Assembly (NCBI RefSeq): GCF_001267175.1 | Contig: NZ_CP012358.1 | Location: 598,501 to 662,500 of the forward strand | DNA: 64,000 nt | From: Thiopseudomonas alkaliphila | Lineage (GTDB): Bacteria; Pseudomonadota; Gammaproteobacteria; Pseudomonadales; Pseudomonadaceae | Reading direction: 5' to 3' | In this document: piece by piece, positions 57,162-64,000 of the stretch | Numbering within the stretch: position 1 is the first letter of the stretch | Layout of the letters: every line of letters begins with the position of its first letter | The notes under the pieces: generated by a model | Database searches by the model: none | What the model was told of the DNA's origin: nothing | The model's input: the letters and a program-made list of their open reading frames with translations, nothing else | Program-made: the position numbers and the translations under genes

Positions 57162-57665
57162 TTAGGCTGTGAACGTTTTGTCGTTCTTGGTCAAGCTCCA
57201 AGCACCTTGTGCTGTACCACCAGAACCACCCTCGCTCTTCTGCTGCGTGTATTTCCATTGAATAGCAGCATACTTTAAGCCGAATTTTTCAACGGGAAGC
57301 CCTTCACCCTCAACTGCAGGCGCAACACTAGAGATAATAGCGTTTTTTAGCTTCACTTCGAGATACTTCACACGTGCACCGTCACCGTCTGCACGCATAA
57401 AATCGATAGTGATCTCTTTAAAGGTTTGACCACTTGAGCATGCTTGATATAGCTGTGGGCTAACTAAATCTAACTCCTTCTCAAATACCATATCCTCATG
57501 CTCACAACGTTCTGCAGTATGACCACCAGCAGAGCTTGATGTAGCAGATTTAGGTTGAGAAATAGCATGCGACCAAGAGTTTACCTCTATCCAGCCAGCA
57601 TGATCTTTATCATTAGACTCACCTTTAATGTTTGGGCCATCAAATTTTACATATATGTCTTTCAT
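57162..57665 (-). CDS. hcp: T6SS tube protein Hcp (TssD)
   Basis: Inner-tube subunit that stacks as hexameric rings. The 167 residues begin MKDIYVKFDGPNIKGES and include GWIEVNSWSHAISQP, the HEDMVFEKELDLVSPQLYQACSSGQTFKEITIDFMRADGDGARVKYLEVKLKNAIIS core and FGLKYAAIQWKYTQQ, all standard for Hcp. The C-terminal stretch GGSGGTAQGAWSLTKNDKTFTA is the usual flexible end. The start at 57665 is favoured by AAGGA six bases upstream. An in-frame ATG two codons earlier abuts the AAGGA. It lies between tssC and tssE. Confidence 0.97.
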   Translation of the reverse strand: MKDIYVKFDGPNIKGESNDKDHAGWIEVNSWSHAISQPKSATSSSAGGHTAERCEHEDMVFEKELDLVSPQLYQACSSGQTFKEITIDFMRADGDGARVKYLEVKLKNAIISSVAPAVEGEGLPVEKFGLKYAAIQWKYTQQKSEGGSGGTAQGAWSLTKNDKTFTA

Positions 57666-57767
57666 TATCATTCCTTATAAAGAAAGATATTTTAGTCAGT
57701 GGTAACCTACGTCACCCCCATAAGTGCTAGTCATAATTGACAGCACATTTGCCAATGCTTTCGGATA

Positions 57768-59255
57768 TTATCCTTTAGCAGACGCTGGCAAATCCGCAAC
57801 CAAGCGCAGTGAGACAGAAAGCTCATTGAGCTGGTAATGTGGCTGCAGGAACGCAACTGCACGATAAACCCCAGGGCGTCCTGGCACTTCTGTTACTTGA
57901 ATTTCAGCTTCACGCAATGGGAATTGTGCTTTAGCTTCTTGTGTCGCGTTATCGTCAAGCAAAACATATTGAGCAATCCAGTTATTTAAGAAAGCCTCAA
58001 CATTAGATGCAGAAGCAAAACTGCCTATCTTATCTCGCATCATTGCCTTTAAATAATGAGCCACACGCGATACAGCGAAAATATACTGTAACTGTGCTGA
58101 TAGTTCAGCGTTCGCATTAGCAGAGTCTGTATTATATTGGCGGGGCTTTTGTACTGACTGGGCACCAAAAAAAGCAGCATAATCCGTATCTTTACAGTGC
58201 ACCAAAGGAATAAAACCTAAGTCGCTTAATTCCTTTTCTCGGCGATCCGTAATAGCAACTTCGGTTGGGCATTTAAGAGCAACCTCGCCATCATCAGTAC
58301 GGAAAGTGTGCGCTGGTAGCCCCTCAACCAAACCACCACCCTCCACACCACGTATAGCTGCGCACCATCCAAAATCAGCAAAAGCGTTGGTTAAACGAGC
58401 CCCAAAAGCATATGCGGTGTTACACCAAAGATATTTAGAGTGATCAGTACCATCCACATCCTCAACGAAATTAAAGCCTTCTGTAGCCAAGCCATCCACT
58501 GGATCGTAAGGTAAACGCCCCAAAAAACGGGGTAATGTTAAGGCTACGTAGCGACTATCTTCAGTGTCACGAAACGACTTCCACTTAGCATACTCAACAG
58601 TATCGAACACTTTAGCTAAATCACGTGGCTTACCCAGATCTGTAAAAGTCTCTAGACCTAAAAAGCTTGGATCTGCAGCACTAATAAAGGGAGCATGAGC
58701 CGCAGCAGCAACATGAGACATTTGTTCAATAAAGTACATGTCTTCTGGCTGGCGACCAATATCATAATCACCTAATAGAGCACCAAATGGTGCCCCACCA
58801 AAGGTGCCGAATTCTTCTTCATAGATTTTTTTAAATACAGAGCTTTGATCAAATTCAAGTGCTGAACGAAAATCTTTATTTAACTCTTGTTTTGTTGCAT
58901 TCAGCACTTTGATTTTAAGCATAGTTCCTGTTGAGGTTTGATCAACAAGATATTTCAAACCTCTCCAGCTTGACTCTAACTTTTGGAATTCAGGTGCGTG
59001 CATCACTTCATTAAGTTGGCTAGAAATCAGTCGATCTAACTCTGCAATCCTTGCGTCAAGTGTGCGGCTTAAATTGTCGGATACTGCCACCGAACCTTCT
59101 AGCACCTCACGTGCAAGAACAGAAATGATATCTTTTGCACGCTCACGCTCCGCATCACTTTTAGCTACACGACTATTTTCAACAATTTCATCAAGCAGAC
59201 CACTTTCTTGAGCGGGTTCTAAGACAGCATTCGTTTCAGTCGTTTGCGTGCTCAT
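57768..59255 (-). CDS. tssC: T6SS large sheath subunit TssC (VipB)
   Basis: Contractile sheath large subunit. The 495 residues include the characteristic LESSWRGLKYLVDQT, the segment YEEEFGTFGGAPFGALLGDYDIGR, FISAADPSFLGLETFTDL and the C-terminal AQFPLREAEIQVTEVPGRPGVYRAVAFLQPHYQLNELSVSLRLVADLP. These are typical of TssC, whose ends interleave with TssB. Start and tssB stop overlap by four bases, ensuring stoichiometric synthesis. Confidence 0.97.
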   Translation of the reverse strand: MSTQTTETNAVLEPAQESGLLDEIVENSRVAKSDAERERAKDIISVLAREVLEGSVAVSDNLSRTLDARIAELDRLISSQLNEVMHAPEFQKLESSWRGLKYLVDQTSTGTMLKIKVLNATKQELNKDFRSALEFDQSSVFKKIYEEEFGTFGGAPFGALLGDYDIGRQPEDMYFIEQMSHVAAAAHAPFISAADPSFLGLETFTDLGKPRDLAKVFDTVEYAKWKSFRDTEDSRYVALTLPRFLGRLPYDPVDGLATEGFNFVEDVDGTDHSKYLWCNTAYAFGARLTNAFADFGWCAAIRGVEGGGLVEGLPAHTFRTDDGEVALKCPTEVAITDRREKELSDLGFIPLVHCKDTDYAAFFGAQSVQKPRQYNTDSANANAELSAQLQYIFAVSRVAHYLKAMMRDKIGSFASASNVEAFLNNWIAQYVLLDDNATQEAKAQFPLREAEIQVTEVPGRPGVYRAVAFLQPHYQLNELSVSLRLVADLPASAKG

Positions 59256-59767
59256 TCCTCTTCTCCATTTTGCTGCTCAACCTCTGCAGTCAACTGCTGA
59301 AGCTTCTCGGTATTAACCAACACTTCATTTAAGATATCTTCTAGCTTTTCACTACCTGCCATTTTATTACGTAAATCTGCCAATTTACTTCTTGCTTCTT
59401 GTAATTTACGCAACGGCTCAACTTGTTGCACAACAGCTTCAGGGGAAAAGTCTTCGATTGACTCAAAGCTTAGCTCTACCTTTATCTCTCCCTCGCCTGT
59501 TAAGGTGTTTTTAACCTTGTACGCAGCACGCGGGGTCATGCCCTTCATTACTTCATTGAAGTCATCAGGATCAATATTGACAAACTTTCTATCTCGCAAT
59601 CGCGGCAATGGTTGCTCGGGATTGCCACTAAAATCTCCCAGCACCCCTACAACAAAAGGGAGTTCTTTTTGCTCTATTGCATCACCCACTTCAACATCGT
59701 AAGTGATTTGCACCCTAGGCGGCCGTACCTTTTGCAAGCGCTTCTGAGTGCTTTCCTTTTTCGCCAT
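59252..59767 (-). CDS. tssB: T6SS small sheath subunit TssB (VipA)
   Basis: Sheath small subunit. The 171 residues start MAKKESTQKRLQKVRPPRVQITYDVEVGDA, followed by KELPFVVGVLGDFSGNPEQPLPRLRDRKFVNIDPDDFNEVMKGM, the family core. The acidic C-terminal helices end TEKLQQLTAEVEQQNGEEE, likely including the ClpV-binding helix region. The start at 59767 is chosen from AGGAG seven bases upstream and the family N-terminus. A longer frame reaches back into the preceding intergenic DNA. Confidence 0.96.
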   Translation of the reverse strand: MAKKESTQKRLQKVRPPRVQITYDVEVGDAIEQKELPFVVGVLGDFSGNPEQPLPRLRDRKFVNIDPDDFNEVMKGMTPRAAYKVKNTLTGEGEIKVELSFESIEDFSPEAVVQQVEPLRKLQEARSKLADLRNKMAGSEKLEDILNEVLVNTEKLQQLTAEVEQQNGEEE

Positions 59768-59804
59768 TTTAAATCTCCTATGTATTTCTTCCTTGTTATG
59801 TAAG

Positions 59805-60449
59805 TTAGTTTTGAGGCAAGAACTCAAATGGATTCGAATAGTTGGCTGCACCTTCAGCCTGTTTTTGTGATGGCTCAATTTTACGCTGTACGGCCGCTTT
59901 TTTAGAGCTGACTGCAGATCGTCTAGGAATGCGGCTCTTTTTAGTTGGCAAAGCTTTCACTTCAAGAGTAACAACATCTTCACCTAAGATCGCTCGAATT
60001 TTTTCAGCCAACACTTTTGCATCATCCTTAGTGGTTCCTTGCAAACCACTACCATCATGCAAACGCTCAAGCCCGCTTATAGTGACACGCAAACCAGACG
60101 CAACAAGAATTGCTTCTACTTCCTGTTTACTGTCAGTATCACTAGGTTCTCTTTCTAACGCCTCACTAGCCATCACGATAGCTTGCCCATAATTCCCGCG
60201 GGAAAACTCTATACCCGCCAGACGCACCCAAGGCTCAGCCCTAATAGGATTGACTTCTGTAGCTTTAAGATAGCTTTCTTTAGCTTCTTGGAAGTCTTTA
60301 ATGTCCTCTTTAGCTTGAGCATTGCTCATTGCACTTTCATAGCTTTCCTTCCAGCCTGATTTACTAGCGCAGCCAGAGATCCCTAATAGGGTACACACAA
60401 ACAAAGCGCATAACCGCCCTACGTTTTTTTGAACCATAACAATACTCAT
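59805..60449 (-). CDS. TPR-containing lipoprotein at the head of the tssB operon
   Basis: A 214-residue protein with a lipoprotein signal (LCALFVCTLLGISGC, lipidated cysteine at about residue 27). Two TPR-like repeats follow over about 36-105 (DFQEAKESYLKATEVNPIRAEPWVRLAGIEFSRGNYGQAIVMASEALEREPSD). The C-terminal half is basic and low in complexity. A periplasmic assembly or placement factor is plausible. Acinetobacter T6SS clusters encode a periplasmic protein, TslA, that positions assembly at cell contacts, and this may be its counterpart. I cannot confirm that homology. It is the first gene of the leftward sheath operon, 37 bases before tssB. Confidence 0.7.
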   Translation of the reverse strand: MSIVMVQKNVGRLCALFVCTLLGISGCASKSGWKESYESAMSNAQAKEDIKDFQEAKESYLKATEVNPIRAEPWVRLAGIEFSRGNYGQAIVMASEALEREPSDTDSKQEVEAILVASGLRVTISGLERLHDGSGLQGTTKDDAKVLAEKIRAILGEDVVTLEVKALPTKKSRIPRRSAVSSKKAAVQRKIEPSQKQAEGAANYSNPFEFLPQN

Positions 60450-60674
60450 CCCTCATTAAATAGCCAGTCGATGATACTGAAAGTCTCAATAATGATAAAG
60501 CAAAGCAATGTCATCCAGCATAATGCATAGACTTAACAACATCTACTAAATATAAAAACTTTACAAGGTATAAGAAAGATATAAATGCTTCATTGCTTGC
60601 GAACCTCAGCCGCTTACCTAGCCACTGCCTTGATTTAGATCGCTAACTCATCCAAACTACCGATGAATTATGCT

Positions 60675-60703
60675 GCAACAAATATAAAGTGAGCTAGTAT
60701 AAT
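60675..60703 (+). promoter_or_regulatory. Putative promoter of tssJKL
   Basis: A perfect TATAAT at 60698-60703 with GCAACA 17 bases upstream, about 60 bases before the tssJ start. It lies in the 312-base divergent region 60450-60761, which is otherwise AT-rich. That region must also hold the promoter of the leftward tssB operon, though I could not pick a convincing one. Confidence 0.5.
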
Positions 60704-60761
60704 CACGTGAAACACCGACATATAACACAACCTCTCCCAGAACAACAAGGACGTTTATATT

Positions 60762-61442
60762 ATGAGAACCCTATCACTAATACTAAAACTAGCAACTTTG
60801 ACACTCCTCTCAACCGCATGCTCCATCAAACCAGCACCAAACTCAGCAGTAACTCTCTCTACAACTGAACTCCCCACCACCGAAAACGAGGCTAAGCTCT
60901 TCTCGCGAGCCCTAGAAAAAATCGGAATTGGAAAGTCACCTCTAAAAAAATCTAATAGGTTTAATTTACAAATTTTCACCGCTAAGAACTTAAATGCCGG
61001 CAAGGAAAAAGAATCTTTACCACTGGTGCTCAAAACATATTTGCTGACTTCTCCCGAAGCGTTTGAATCACTTCCTTTCGAAGCATTTCTAAATAATGAA
61101 ACTATAGAGCATGCGCTAGAAGACACCCTCATAATGCAACGAGAAGCCATCCTAATGCCAGGACAGTTCTACGAGGCAACAGTACTATTACCTACTGAGG
61201 CACACTACATAAGTTTCGTAGCTCTTTTCAGGCACCCCTCTCCTCAACGCTGGCGCTTTACTTACAATATTCGCTCTTCAATCAAGTCGGGCATCCAACT
61301 GGGAGTGCATGCTTGCTCACTTAGCTCAAACTCTGGCCTACTTATTAATACTCTTTCTGCGCCTGCACACCTAATTTCTATGGACAAATGCGCAGATAAC
61401 GGCCTGCCGTCTTTACAACAGCAATTAGATCAATCACGATAA
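60762..61442 (+). CDS. tssJ: T6SS outer-membrane lipoprotein TssJ
   Basis: Outer-membrane lipoprotein that caps the TssJLM membrane complex by binding TssM. The 226 residues carry a lipobox (LLSTAC, lipidated C20) and a transthyretin-like fold with the TssJ pattern: LQIFTAKNLNAGKEKESLPLVLKTYLL, AFLNNETIEHALEDTLIMQREAILMPGQ and TEAHYISFVALFRHPSPQRWRF. It is the first gene of the rightward tssJ-tssK-tssL operon. Length is slightly above typical because of the C-terminal extension after the beta-sandwich. Confidence 0.92.
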   Translation: MRTLSLILKLATLTLLSTACSIKPAPNSAVTLSTTELPTTENEAKLFSRALEKIGIGKSPLKKSNRFNLQIFTAKNLNAGKEKESLPLVLKTYLLTSPEAFESLPFEAFLNNETIEHALEDTLIMQREAILMPGQFYEATVLLPTEAHYISFVALFRHPSPQRWRFTYNIRSSIKSGIQLGVHACSLSSNSGLLINTLSAPAHLISMDKCADNGLPSLQQQLDQSR

Positions 61443-61470
61443 ACTTTATTTATTACGAGGCAACACTTAA

Positions 61471-62814
61471 GTGAATCAGCATTCAAAACCATTTTGGGGA
61501 GAAGGACTTTTTCTGTGCCCACAACATTTCCAACAACAAGACGCCTATCACGAAACGAGGCTGCATGAGGTTAGTCGCATTATACAGCCCTTCCTATGGG
61601 GATTACGCTCTGCTCGCTTTGATTTAAACAGTTTAAACTCTGGAAGCTTAAGAGCCGTTGAGCTTTCTGTTGTATTCCCTGATGGCGAACTCTACAGCGC
61701 ACCATATAAAGACGAATTACCAAGTCCCTTATCTTTAGACAAACTACCTAGCGGCACCCAAAAAACAACAATCTATCTTGCGCTACCATTACTTAAAGAT
61801 CACGGTCGAAACTGTACTAATGATCCAGCTGACCTATCTTCTCGTTATGTCGTAAATAACTTATCAATTAGCGACACCTTTTCAGAGGCAGCCAATGCAG
61901 ATGTTGCATTTCTTTATAAGGCGGTACGCCTAGTCACTAGCGAACAACCTCTGGATGCTTACGTAACGGTACCATTAGCACGCTTAAAGCGAACAAGCAC
62001 CGGAAATTTCGAATTTGAAAACACTTTTATCCCCCCCCTTATAAACTTGAGCGCTTCTGAGCATCTACTTTCACAGTTAAGAGCTTTATTAGACGCTCTT
62101 CAAGCTCGAGCAGATATACTGTATGCTTTGTTCAGCAGGCCCAATGAAAGTATCGTTGAATTTCGTTCAGGAGATATGGCTTCTTTTTGGTTGTTACACT
62201 CTATTAATGCTGCCTTTGCAACTCTCAACCACTTTTACCGCCATCCTAGCGCTACGCCAGAGCAACTACATATTGAATTATCACGCATCGCGGGAGCGCT
62301 ACTGTCTTTCAGCACCACTTACACACTACAAGACTTGCCTACTTATCAACACGAACAGCCAAACATAAGCTTTGATAAACTCTTTAAGATTATTAACTCT
62401 CAAATTAATACAGTTTTTTCTGAGAATTATATGGTCATTAGTTTAAAAGAAAATAAGCCTTCTTATTATACTGGAAACCTCGAAGCACAATTATTAAGTA
62501 AAGGCATCGCTGTATACCTAGCGATTCAAGCAGACCTTTCTGCAACCGAACTCATAGAAAAAATTCCGCAACTCCTTAAAATTGGCTCACCTGAGGATGT
62601 TGAAAACATTGTGCTCTCTGCCTTGCCTGGCATTCGTTTAACACACGCCACACAAATTCCAGCTGCAATTCCTGTTAAACCCAAAAGCACTTATTTTTTA
62701 CTTGAAACCTCCGGCACACTATATGAGCGCCTGCTTCAGGCGAATGCTATTACTATTTATGCGCCGAAAGGCATCCCTAATCTAGAAATTGAACTAATGG
62801 CGATCACCCCATGA
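61471..62814 (+). CDS. tssK: T6SS baseplate protein TssK
   Basis: Trimeric connector between the baseplate and the TssJLM membrane complex, related to phage receptor-binding proteins. The 447 residues begin with the diagnostic KPFWGEGLFLCPQHFQQQDAYHETRL and contain FIPPLINLSASEHLLSQLRALLDAL and FRSGDMASFWLLHSINAAFATLNHF, typical of TssK. The start codon is GTG, with GAGG about ten bases upstream. Its stop overlaps the tssL start (ATGA). Confidence 0.96.
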   Translation: MNQHSKPFWGEGLFLCPQHFQQQDAYHETRLHEVSRIIQPFLWGLRSARFDLNSLNSGSLRAVELSVVFPDGELYSAPYKDELPSPLSLDKLPSGTQKTTIYLALPLLKDHGRNCTNDPADLSSRYVVNNLSISDTFSEAANADVAFLYKAVRLVTSEQPLDAYVTVPLARLKRTSTGNFEFENTFIPPLINLSASEHLLSQLRALLDALQARADILYALFSRPNESIVEFRSGDMASFWLLHSINAAFATLNHFYRHPSATPEQLHIELSRIAGALLSFSTTYTLQDLPTYQHEQPNISFDKLFKIINSQINTVFSENYMVISLKENKPSYYTGNLEAQLLSKGIAVYLAIQADLSATELIEKIPQLLKIGSPEDVENIVLSALPGIRLTHATQIPAAIPVKPKSTYFLLETSGTLYERLLQANAITIYAPKGIPNLEIELMAITP

Positions 62815-63557
62815 ATATGCTCTATGCCACCACCCAGAACGCTACTGAAACTATCAAGCATAACTTAACTGACTTAATGTTCGATGGGTTTTACATGCTG
62901 CTTTTAATCAAGCAAGGCCAAACGCCGAAAACAATGCAGCCTTTCTTAGAGGCTGTACAGAGTTTTCTTCAGGAGTTTGAAAAAAAGGCCCTTAAGCAAG
63001 GCTTTGAATATCAAGATATACATGCAACAAAATATGCTTTCTGCGCCACTGTAGATGAAACCATTCTTCATTCCGATTGCAGTTTTAAAGAGGAATGGGG
63101 CTGCAATCCATTACAACTTATATCATTTGGCGACCACCTAGCTGGGGAGAATTTCTTTACTCATTTAGAAGAGTTGCGCGCACAAGGCGCTTCGCGATTA
63201 CCCGCACTGGAAGTCTACCATTTTTGTTTACTACTAGGCTTTAAAGGTAAATATTTTATTGAAGGAACAGAAAAACTACATTATCTAAAAGCTCGCCTAG
63301 GTGACGAACTTATCTATTTAAAGGGCAATCGCTCAGCTTTTGCCCCTCACTGGCAAAGACCCGATACAGTTAGCCACAAATTAAGACGAAATTTACCGAT
63401 CTGGGCAGCCACCATCTTACTAGGAGTCATTTGCTTTATAAGCTATTTTTTTCTAAGTTTAACCATGCGAAACATCACCGAGCAACAATTAGCCGCTTAT
63501 GAAAATATAATACAAACGCCCAGCAAAATTGCTAGAGTTCATATAACACTCCCGTAA
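62811..63557 (+). CDS. tssL: T6SS membrane-complex protein TssL (DotU)
   Basis: Inner-membrane partner of TssM and TssK. The 248 residues show the DotU fold: LTDLMFDGFYMLLLIKQG, DIHATKYAFCATVDETILHS, GENFFTHLEELRAQ and EVYHFCLLLGFKGKYFIEG. A single C-terminal membrane helix lies near residues 198-217 (IWAATILLGVICFISYFFLS). There is no peptidoglycan-binding OmpA extension, which fits the separate OmpA-type gene behind tagF. It ends the tssJKL operon. Confidence 0.95.
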   Translation: MNMLYATTQNATETIKHNLTDLMFDGFYMLLLIKQGQTPKTMQPFLEAVQSFLQEFEKKALKQGFEYQDIHATKYAFCATVDETILHSDCSFKEEWGCNPLQLISFGDHLAGENFFTHLEELRAQGASRLPALEVYHFCLLLGFKGKYFIEGTEKLHYLKARLGDELIYLKGNRSAFAPHWQRPDTVSHKLRRNLPIWAATILLGVICFISYFFLSLTMRNITEQQLAAYENIIQTPSKIARVHITLP

Positions 63558-63597
63558 AGATGTTGCACCTCATTTAAAATATTGAAGTTAAAGCAAC

Positions 63598-64000
63598 TTA
63601 GCTACCCTCAGATGCTTTCGCACATTCAGCTATCTCATCGGCCATAACTAAGCATAGTTGCCGCCTACACAACATGCCCGCTTTAGTATTTGCAGCTGGG
63701 CATTCAGCCAAATCCCTGATATGCTCATATTTTTTTGCTTTAAGTACATTTTCACTAGGCCTGATCTCAGGTTCCTTCTGCCTAACAAACTCTAAAAGCT
63801 CCGCTAACAAGCTTTCTTCTGTAAGCAATTCTTGCGTAGTTTCTACCTGCTCAACCTGAGAATAAGAATCTCTCTTAACTGGCTTCTGAAACAACTCCGT
63901 CTCTCTTTTAGGTATCAACTCGACTAACACAAGCTCCGTATTCATGCTCTTAGTAATCTTTCTTTCCGGCCCCTGCAAAAGAGTAGAGGCTATACTTGCA
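63598..64000 (-). CDS. Hypothetical protein, start beyond window
   Basis: A leftward frame open to the right edge, convergent with tssL. The visible part reads ASIASTLLQGPERKITKSMNTELVLVELIPKRETELFQKP, an acidic helical middle (TTQELLTEESLLAELLEFVRQKEPE) and a C-terminal part with three cysteines (LAECPAANTKAGMLCRRQLCLVMADEIAECAKASEGS). I recognise no family. The ...IASTLLQG segment near the edge could belong to a signal or lipoprotein leader, but the start cannot be seen. Location suggests a T6SS accessory gene, no more. Confidence 0.5.
   Translation of the reverse strand, partial: ASIASTLLQGPERKITKSMNTELVLVELIPKRETELFQKPVKRDSYSQVEQVETTQELLTEESLLAELLEFVRQKEPEIRPSENVLKAKKYEHIRDLAECPAANTKAGMLCRRQLCLVMADEIAECAKASEGS

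Overview
The window comes from a gammaproteobacterium, most likely in the Pseudomonadaceae. The chromosomal genes at the left (sstT, tamB-tamA, xthA, a bestrophin-like gene, mutS, fdxA) read like Pseudomonas proteins, and the neighbour pairs tamB/tamA near xthA and mutS next to fdxA are those known from Pseudomonas. The moderate GC content and AT-rich intergenic DNA suggest one of the lower-GC relatives (Denitrificimonas/Thiopseudomonas-like). That genus-level guess is inference.

Layout. (1) 1-11.5 kb is ordinary housekeeping backbone ending at a hairpin after fdxA. (2) 11.7-12.3 kb is a scar: the start of an ISL3-type transposase, cut by the end of an IS3-family element, followed by a scrap of vgrG 3' sequence. 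(3) From 12.3 kb to the right edge lies one type VI secretion system (T6SS) locus. All thirteen core genes are present: tssA, a PAAR gene, an unknown membrane protein, tssM, tagF and an OmpA-type gene run rightward at 19.4-27.7 kb. tssB, tssC, hcp, tssE, tssF, tssG and clpV run leftward at 59.8-51.0 kb. tssJ, tssK and tssL run rightward at 60.8-63.6 kb.

Three effector modules, each headed by a complete vgrG, are attached to this machine. Module 1 (leftward, 19.1-12.3 kb) is vgrG, DUF4123 adaptor, two DUF3304-like lipoproteins, a Tle1-like lipase and a small membrane protein. Module 2 (rightward, 27.8-38.0 kb) is vgrG, a cargo gene broken by a stop codon, a beta-propeller protein, a relic effector/DUF7079 pair, a headless vgrG 3' cassette, a membrane-spanning effector, and two and a bit copies of its presumed immunity gene. 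Module 3 (leftward, 51.0-39.4 kb) directly follows clpV and is vgrG, DUF4123 adaptor, a VasX-like pore-forming effector and its membrane immunity protein. Its effector-body/immunity unit is then repeated as a 3473-bp perfect tandem array without the N-terminal delivery domain. An Mrr-like nuclease gene and a vgrG fragment sit where modules 2 and 3 meet.

The strongest theme is recurrent tandem duplication and reshuffling of effector-immunity DNA inside one T6SS locus. There are three independent tandem duplications, two headless vgrG pieces that can recombine with complete vgrGs, and relics of older effector pairs. Core T6SS assignments are firm. Toxin activities and immunity pairings outside the Tle1-like and VasX-like modules are inferred from position.
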